Shown: one piece after another, positions 6,701 to 7,221 of the stretch
Numbering within the stretch: position 1 is the stretch's first letter
Layout: each line of letters opens with the position of its first letter
Origin: Thermoplasmata archaeon
GTDB taxonomy: Archaea; Thermoplasmatota; Thermoplasmata; RBG-16-68-12
Direction of reading: 5' to 3'
DNA: 7,221 nucleotides
Assembly: GCA_021788795.1 (NCBI GenBank)
Contig: JAJYKG010000108.1
Coordinates: forward strand, 1-7,221
Translations under genes and position numbers: made by a program
Notes under the pieces: generated by a model
Told to the model about the DNA's origin: nothing
Databases searched by the model: none
What the model saw: only the letters and a program-made list of their open reading frames with translations

Positions 6701-7221
6701 GTCCTCCAGGGAAATCAGGGCCCGTTCCGTGCCTCCGATGATGAAGTAGCCGCCGGGGTCGGTGGGGTCCTCGCCGGACTCGATGAGCTTGCGCTTGTAC
6801 TCCTCGAGGGAGAGCTCGCCCTCCGTCTCCATGTTCTCCTTGTAGAGGAGGCAGCGCTTCGACTTCACCATGATCGGAAGGTTCCCGATGTGGACCCGCT
6901 CCGGCTCCCGCTCGATGCCGTTCTCGATGACCGTGAAGTCCAGGTAAATCGGCGCCGTGTAGTTCAGGTTCCGCAGGCGCGCCTCCATGGGCGTGAGGGG
7001 GTGCGTCGCGCCGTTGGCCTCCTTGACGACGGGCAGGCCCAGCGTGATCGTCGGCTTCGCCTCGAGGTCGATGCGACCGCGCTCGTCGCGCTTGCGGCCG
7101 ATGCGGATCTCGATGACGTCGCCCTCCGTCCGGTCCTCGTCGAGCTTGATGATCCCGCGGCGGTCGTCCTCGGGGGAGGAGCGGAGGTTGTCGACGATCC
7201 GCTGCATCCTCGAGTTCGGGT
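3719..7221 (-). CDS. rpoB: DNA-directed RNA polymerase subunit B (single-chain RpoB), 5'-partial
   Basis: Second-largest subunit of the archaeal RNA polymerase, homologous to eukaryotic Rpb2 and bacterial beta; it forms one side of the active-site cleft. Residues are numbered from the first in-frame ATG (7205-7207). Family hallmarks appear in order: DDKDHYANKRL (about 344-354), a fork-loop region ending CPNETPEG (465-472), GYNMEDA with E776/D777 next to the catalytic magnesium, KFASRHGQKG (919-928), GEMERDC (1071-1077), and a C-terminal zinc site C1103-x4-C1108-x13-C1122-x2-C1125. An additional CxxC...CxxC insertion lies at 633-664. B is one chain, unlike the B''/B' split of many methanogens and haloarchaea, and no intein interrupts it. 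The frame stays open past the ATG to the window edge (preceding residues P-N-S-R), and the usual N-terminal segment of roughly 30-40 residues is absent, so the real start is probably outside. The stop codon overlaps the rpoA1 start by 4 bases. Identity is certain; only the start is in doubt. Confidence 0.98.
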   Translation of the reverse strand, partial: PNSRMQRIVDNLRSSPEDDRRGIIKLDEDRTEGDVIEIRIGRKRDERGRIDLEAKPTITLGLPVVKEANGATHPLTPMEARLRNLNYTAPIYLDFTVIENGIEREPERVHIGNLPIMVKSKRCLLYKENMETEGELSLEEYKRKLIESGEDPTDPGGYFIIGGTERALISLEDLAPNRVLVEFNERYGRKVEVAKVFSQKEGYRALTLMEKRKDGQLIVSVPTASGQIPLIILMKALGMEKDEDIYNAIVSAPEMANIVYANIEECQNKKNYPPNGIFTKDDAISYLEKKFATGQAKEYRIKKVESILDRSLLPHLGDTREDRIKKAIFLGRVARTILELSLGKRREDDKDHYANKRLKLAGDLMEDLFRVAFANVIKDLKYQLERSYARHRELKISSAIRPDLLTQRLLHALATGNWVGGRAGVSQLLDRTSNMSALSHLRRVTSPLTRSQPHFEARDLHPTQWGRLCPNETPEGQNCGLVKNCALVIDVSEGFPEDEVKLLLSDLGTKQVKGQQTALTRVYVNGDLVGLHEDPRMLVAEIRERRRSGLLSHEVNVRYDDNMGEIIINCDEGRIRRPLLVVKDGHLVLTRKHLEDLRLGRLRFSDLVRNGVVEWVDAEEEEDTFIAVYPYDVPARCKECRHPLSRNDVTWLNMGARDEESELECKFCHKSFRVKGAITKDMTHLEVDPMIILGVASGVIPYPEHNASPRVTMGSGMAKQSLGLGQSNYRLRPDTRSHLLHYPQKPLVQTDSMRYVSFNERPAGQNFVVAVLSYHGYNMEDAIVMNKASIDRGLGRSSFMRTYRAEERRYPGGQEDHFEIPSPDVRGARADLSYANLTPDDGLISPEVKVNGGEVLIGKTSPPRFLEEETDFLTPQKRRETSVTVRHGEEGWVDSVMLTESENGSKLAKVKVRDLRVPELGDKFASRHGQKGVIGLIAEEVDMPFTANGIIPDLVINPHAIPSRMTVAHVLEQIGGKIGSMEGRMIDGTPFSGEREDALRKGLEENGFRSNGKEILYDGHTGQMIPAEIFIGVIYYQKLHHMVSGKLHVRSRGPVQILTRQPTEGRSRQGGLRFGEMERDCLIGHGAAMVIKDRLLDESDGTIQYVCGNPECGHFAIKDRKGNLRCPVCENTSKIYPVQTSYAFKLLLDELLSLGVVMRLQLEDMR
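3730..3734 (-). promoter_or_regulatory. Shine-Dalgarno of rpoA1
   Basis: The minus strand reads GGAGG here, inside the last codons of rpoB, with a 7-base spacer to the ATG at 3722. It decides the rpoA1 start among three nearby in-frame ATGs (3722, 3719, 3713) and, with the 4-base ATGA overlap of the rpoB stop and rpoA1 start, points to translational coupling. Confidence 0.85.
5174..5335 (-). other. Zinc-ribbon-like insertion in RpoB
   Basis: Residues about 625-678 of B (numbered from the ATG at 7207), between the conserved DAEEEE segment and THLEVDP. It carries C633-x2-C636 and C661-x2-C664 separated by 24 residues, the usual arrangement of a small zinc ribbon. In the archaeal B subunits I can recall, such as those of Thermococcales, this connection is only about a dozen residues without cysteines, so roughly 40 residues are added here. 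Zinc binding is inferred from cysteine spacing. Confidence 0.75.

Noticed and set aside
1..7221. A novel defence, CRISPR, mobile or RNA-based system in the window
   Set aside because: Every base except a 2-base gap belongs to three core polymerase genes; no direct-repeat array, transposase, integrase, tRNA or rRNA signature was seen on either strand.

Overview
This window is a GC-rich (about two-thirds G+C by eye, with strongly G/C-biased third codon positions) archaeal genome fragment. It is filled almost completely by three tightly packed genes for the large subunits of the archaeal DNA-directed RNA polymerase, all on the minus strand. In transcription order, right to left, they are rpoB (subunit B, 5' end cut off by the right window edge), rpoA1 (subunit A', complete) and rpoA2 (subunit A'', 3' end cut off by the left window edge). 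There is no intergenic space beyond 2 bases, and no RNA gene, mobile element, repeat array, intein or recognisable promoter or terminator.

Organism: the largest subunit is split into A' and A'', which is characteristic of archaea, and the genes follow the usual archaeal rpoB-A1-A2 order. Subunit B is one uninterrupted polypeptide, not the split B''/B' pair of haloarchaea and many methanogens. A single-chain B, split A, high GC and Shine-Dalgarno-led internal genes fit a mesophilic, uncultivated Thermoplasmatota-like lineage best. This placement is inference; other archaea with undivided B cannot be excluded.

Layout: 3719-7221 rpoB, with all hallmark motifs plus an extra four-cysteine insertion before the catalytic half. 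It overlaps by 4 bases with rpoA1 (933-3722), which carries the NADFDGD magnesium-binding motif, two zinc sites and the bridge helix, and ends in a glutamate-rich tail. After a 2-base gap comes rpoA2 (1-930, partial), with the trigger loop. A'' begins with an unusual extension of about 100 residues: a helix-hairpin-helix-like domain followed by an Ala/Pro/Lys/Glu linker. Both internal genes have a GGAGG Shine-Dalgarno exactly 7 bases before the chosen ATG, so the three subunits are probably made from one mRNA with coupled translation.

How they work together: B and A'/A'' form the two jaws of the polymerase. A' gives the catalytic aspartates and bridge helix, A'' the trigger loop and B the hybrid-binding and nucleotide-contacting residues. 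This is core housekeeping machinery, not an accessory system. The points worth attention are lineage-specific additions to it: the tethered HhH-like domain on A'', the zinc-ribbon-like insertion in B, and the acidic tail of A' at the split site.
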